Position numbers and translations under genes: made by a program. Positions 62,550 to 64,000 of a DNA stretch of 64,000 nt are shown here, in pieces; position 1 is the stretch's first letter, and each line of letters opens with the position of its first letter. Source of the DNA: JADKCL01 sp031424495 (GTDB lineage: Bacteria > Bacteroidota > Bacteroidia > J057 > JADKCL01). The notes below the pieces were generated by a model, which worked only from the letters and a program-made list of their open reading frames with translations, made no database searches and was not told the DNA's origin. The stretch covers positions 1-64,000 of the forward strand of contig JANPHP010000208.1 in the NCBI GenBank assembly GCA_031424495.1. Direction: 5' to 3'.

Positions 62550-62930
62550 ATGAAAACCGAACTCGATATGGTGGCAGAGTTCCACCGTAGCTTCCGGATT
62601 CCAGCGCGTGACGTTCCGACGGCAGTGATCACAGAGGCCGAGATGCGCCACGAAATCATGCGCGAAGAAAATGAGGAGTACCGCGAAGCCTGTGCAAAAG
62701 GCGACATCGTGGCCATCGCAGACGCGCTCGGCGACCAACTCTATGTATTGTGTGGCACGATCATCGCCCACGGCTTGCAAGACAAGATCGCAGCCGTCTT
62801 TGCAGAAATCCACCGCTCCAACATGAGCAAACTCGACGCCGAGGGGCAACCGATCTTGCGTGCCGACGGCAAGATTCTCAAGAGCGAGGGCTATTTCAGG
62901 CCCGATCTCGCGCCGATTGTGGAAAGCTGA
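62550..62930 (+). CDS. MazG-like nucleotide pyrophosphohydrolase
   Basis: The 126-residue protein is an all-alpha NTP pyrophosphatase of the MazG/PRA-PH type. The metal-binding acidic motif is EENEEYREA followed by DIVAIADALGDQLYV, the EExxE...ExxD pattern of the fold. The C-terminal part (EIHRSNMSKLDAEGQPILRADGKILKSEGYFRPDL) is typical of the phosphoribosyl-ATP pyrophosphohydrolase-like subgroup. It is not in a his operon, so it is probably a house-cleaning enzyme. It leads a short run of metabolic genes. Confidence 0.87.
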   Translation: MKTELDMVAEFHRSFRIPARDVPTAVITEAEMRHEIMREENEEYREACAKGDIVAIADALGDQLYVLCGTIIAHGLQDKIAAVFAEIHRSNMSKLDAEGQPILRADGKILKSEGYFRPDLAPIVES

Positions 62931-62973
62931 TCCCGATTTTTGTGTTTCTTGCGGGCCTATCCGAATTGAGATC

Positions 62974-63330
62974 ATGGCCAAAAAACTCTATCACCTCAGC
63001 ACTTGCAGCACCTGCGTGCGCATCATCAAAGACCTGCAGCCCGGCCCCGATGTCGTGTTGCAAGACATCAAGACGCAGCCCATCACGCCCAAGCAACTCG
63101 ACGAAATGAAGGAGCTTGCCGGCAGCTATGAATCCCTGTTCAGCCGTCGATCCCTGAAGTACAAGGCCCTCGGCCTCGCAAACATGGCGCTGACTGAGGA
63201 GGATTATCGCCGCTATATTTTGGAGGAATACACATTTCTCAAGCGGCCCGTCTTGGTCCTCGGCAAGCAGATTTTTGTCGGCAACACCTCCAAGGTCGTT
63301 GAGGAAGCCAAATCCGCCATTTCCAAATGA
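62974..63330 (+). CDS. ArsC/Spx-family thioredoxin-fold protein
   Basis: The start at 62974 (MAKKLYHLSTCSTCVRI) gives 118 residues. It has the thioredoxin fold with a CSTC redox motif, and the family segments TPKQLDEMKELAGSYESLFSRRSLKYKA and FLKRPVLVLGKQIFVGN. It lacks the arsenate reductase arginine pattern, so it is closer to Spx/MgsR-like proteins. The stop overlaps the Nudix start by 4 bases. Confidence 0.88.
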   Translation: MAKKLYHLSTCSTCVRIIKDLQPGPDVVLQDIKTQPITPKQLDEMKELAGSYESLFSRRSLKYKALGLANMALTEEDYRRYILEEYTFLKRPVLVLGKQIFVGNTSKVVEEAKSAISK

Positions 63331-63875
63331 GTGCCCTAGAAATACTACGCCGTGCCATCGTTTCCCACATTGCATGGGATTCAGAGGAAAAAGCGATGCA
63401 ATCGGAGATGCTCATTTTTGTGGACAAGTTTCCAGACTGCCTTTGGCGCACCCAATTGTCGGGTCATATCACGGCTTCGGCTTGGGTTCTCAACGAGGCA
63501 CGCGACAGTGTGCTCCTGATCCATCACCGCAAGCTCGACAGATGGCTGCAGCCCGGCGGGCACGCCGATGGTGACGAAGACACCCTTGCCGTCGCGCAGC
63601 GCGAGGTCCTTGAGGAAACCGGACTCACAACCTTGCCGATATTCCCTCAAATATTTGACCTGGACATCCACGCAATTCCAGCGAGAGGTTCAGAACCAAT
63701 GCATTTCCACTACGATGTGCGGCATCTGCTCACACCTCAAGTCGGCAGTAAATTGGAGATCAATCATGAAGTGAAGGCTGCGGAATGGGTTCCACTTGCA
63801 GCTGTGCAGGCGCGCACCACGGAGCGCTCGCTGCTGCGCATGATGGAGAAAACTGATGCTGCGCTGCGCATGTAG
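63327..63875 (+). CDS. Nudix hydrolase
   Basis: The 182-residue enzyme has the complete Nudix box GGHADGDEDTLAVAQREVLEETGL (split here only for reading: G-x5-E-x7-REVxEExGL), which binds Mg and hydrolyses nucleoside diphosphate-X compounds. The N-terminal 45 residues (ILRRAIVSHIAWDSEEKAMQ) form a helical extension. Coupled to the ArsC-like gene by a 4-base overlap. The substrate is unknown. Confidence 0.92.
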   Translation: MSALEILRRAIVSHIAWDSEEKAMQSEMLIFVDKFPDCLWRTQLSGHITASAWVLNEARDSVLLIHHRKLDRWLQPGGHADGDEDTLAVAQREVLEETGLTTLPIFPQIFDLDIHAIPARGSEPMHFHYDVRHLLTPQVGSKLEINHEVKAAEWVPLAAVQARTTERSLLRMMEKTDAALRM

Positions 63876-63932
63876 CGATATGCTCGTTTCATGTAAGAAA
63901 GCTGAGCGAATTGCAGGGCGGCTTCAGCGCAG

Positions 63933-63992
63933 TTATCCCCACAGTTTTCCACAAGCTGCGAGATTGAAGGCACAAAGGGGAATTGTGGAAAA
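63933..63992. other. DnaA-box-like cluster at the window end
   Basis: Two boxes match TTWTNCACA exactly (TTTTCCACA at 63945-63953 and its complement at 63984-63992), and a third with one mismatch is at 63933-63941. The cluster runs up to the window edge and may continue. Confidence 0.5.
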
Positions 63993-64000
63993 AATTTGGA

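Overview
The window is chromosomal DNA of a member of the Bacteroidota, probably a free-living environmental lineage such as the Saprospiria or Chitinophagales. The grounds are the many secreted proteins ending in a type IX secretion (T9SS) C-terminal sorting domain (YPNP/GPNP start, KIVxL-like end), TonB receptors and an OmpA protein carrying carboxypeptidase-D regulatory domains, an S46 dipeptidyl-peptidase, Bacteroidota-only families (DUF5777, DUF6970), near absence of Shine-Dalgarno sites, and several TAnnTTTG -7 promoter elements. Base composition looks close to even. I see no rRNA, tRNA, CRISPR array or transposase.

Layout. 0-5 kb: the 3' part of a T9SS protein with dockerin-like and cohesin-like segments, a PlsC acyltransferase and a secreted M1 aminopeptidase. 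5-10.9 kb: a hipBA toxin-antitoxin pair with a palindromic control region, recG, and small envelope proteins. 11-15 kb: three tandem paralogous Cys-rich T9SS proteins. 15.3-21 kb: a conserved hypothetical gene and two tandem paralogous TonB receptors. 21-25.3 kb: two paralogous T9SS proteins flanking a + strand AAA(DUF3696)-PIN gene pair and a peroxiredoxin. 25.3-31.7 kb: Rieske protein plus CoA-transferase, DUF5777 barrel plus cytochrome-like lipoprotein, fructose bisphosphatase, PspA and a PspA C-terminal mini-paralogue. 31.8-45 kb: RhuM, two 630-residue T9SS paralogues, a 2-oxoacid dehydrogenase E2, CinA, an outer-membrane barrel, ExbB/ExbD, and small envelope genes. 45-52.3 kb: a large periplasmic coiled-coil protein in operon with a PorE-like OmpA protein, a lipoprotein, and an HD-Pnk type RNA/DNA end-healing enzyme. 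52.5-56.1 kb: small genes, an intergenic region with two perfect DnaA boxes, and an S46 peptidase. 56.5-61.6 kb: three small proteins made only of a carboxypeptidase-D regulatory domain plus a TonB-plug-like domain with no barrel, interrupted by a 707-residue protein with a Cys/His peptidase-like core that is bracketed by 35-bp direct repeats. 61.8-64 kb: a PKD lipoprotein, MazG-like, ArsC/Spx-like and Nudix genes, then a second DnaA-box cluster at the window edge.

Most genes serve the cell envelope: secretion cargo, TonB-type import and its ExbB/ExbD motor, and periplasm-spanning proteins. The accessory material most likely to hold something new is the barrel-less plug cluster with its inserted gene, the AAA-PIN pair, the hipBA control region and the HD-Pnk gene.
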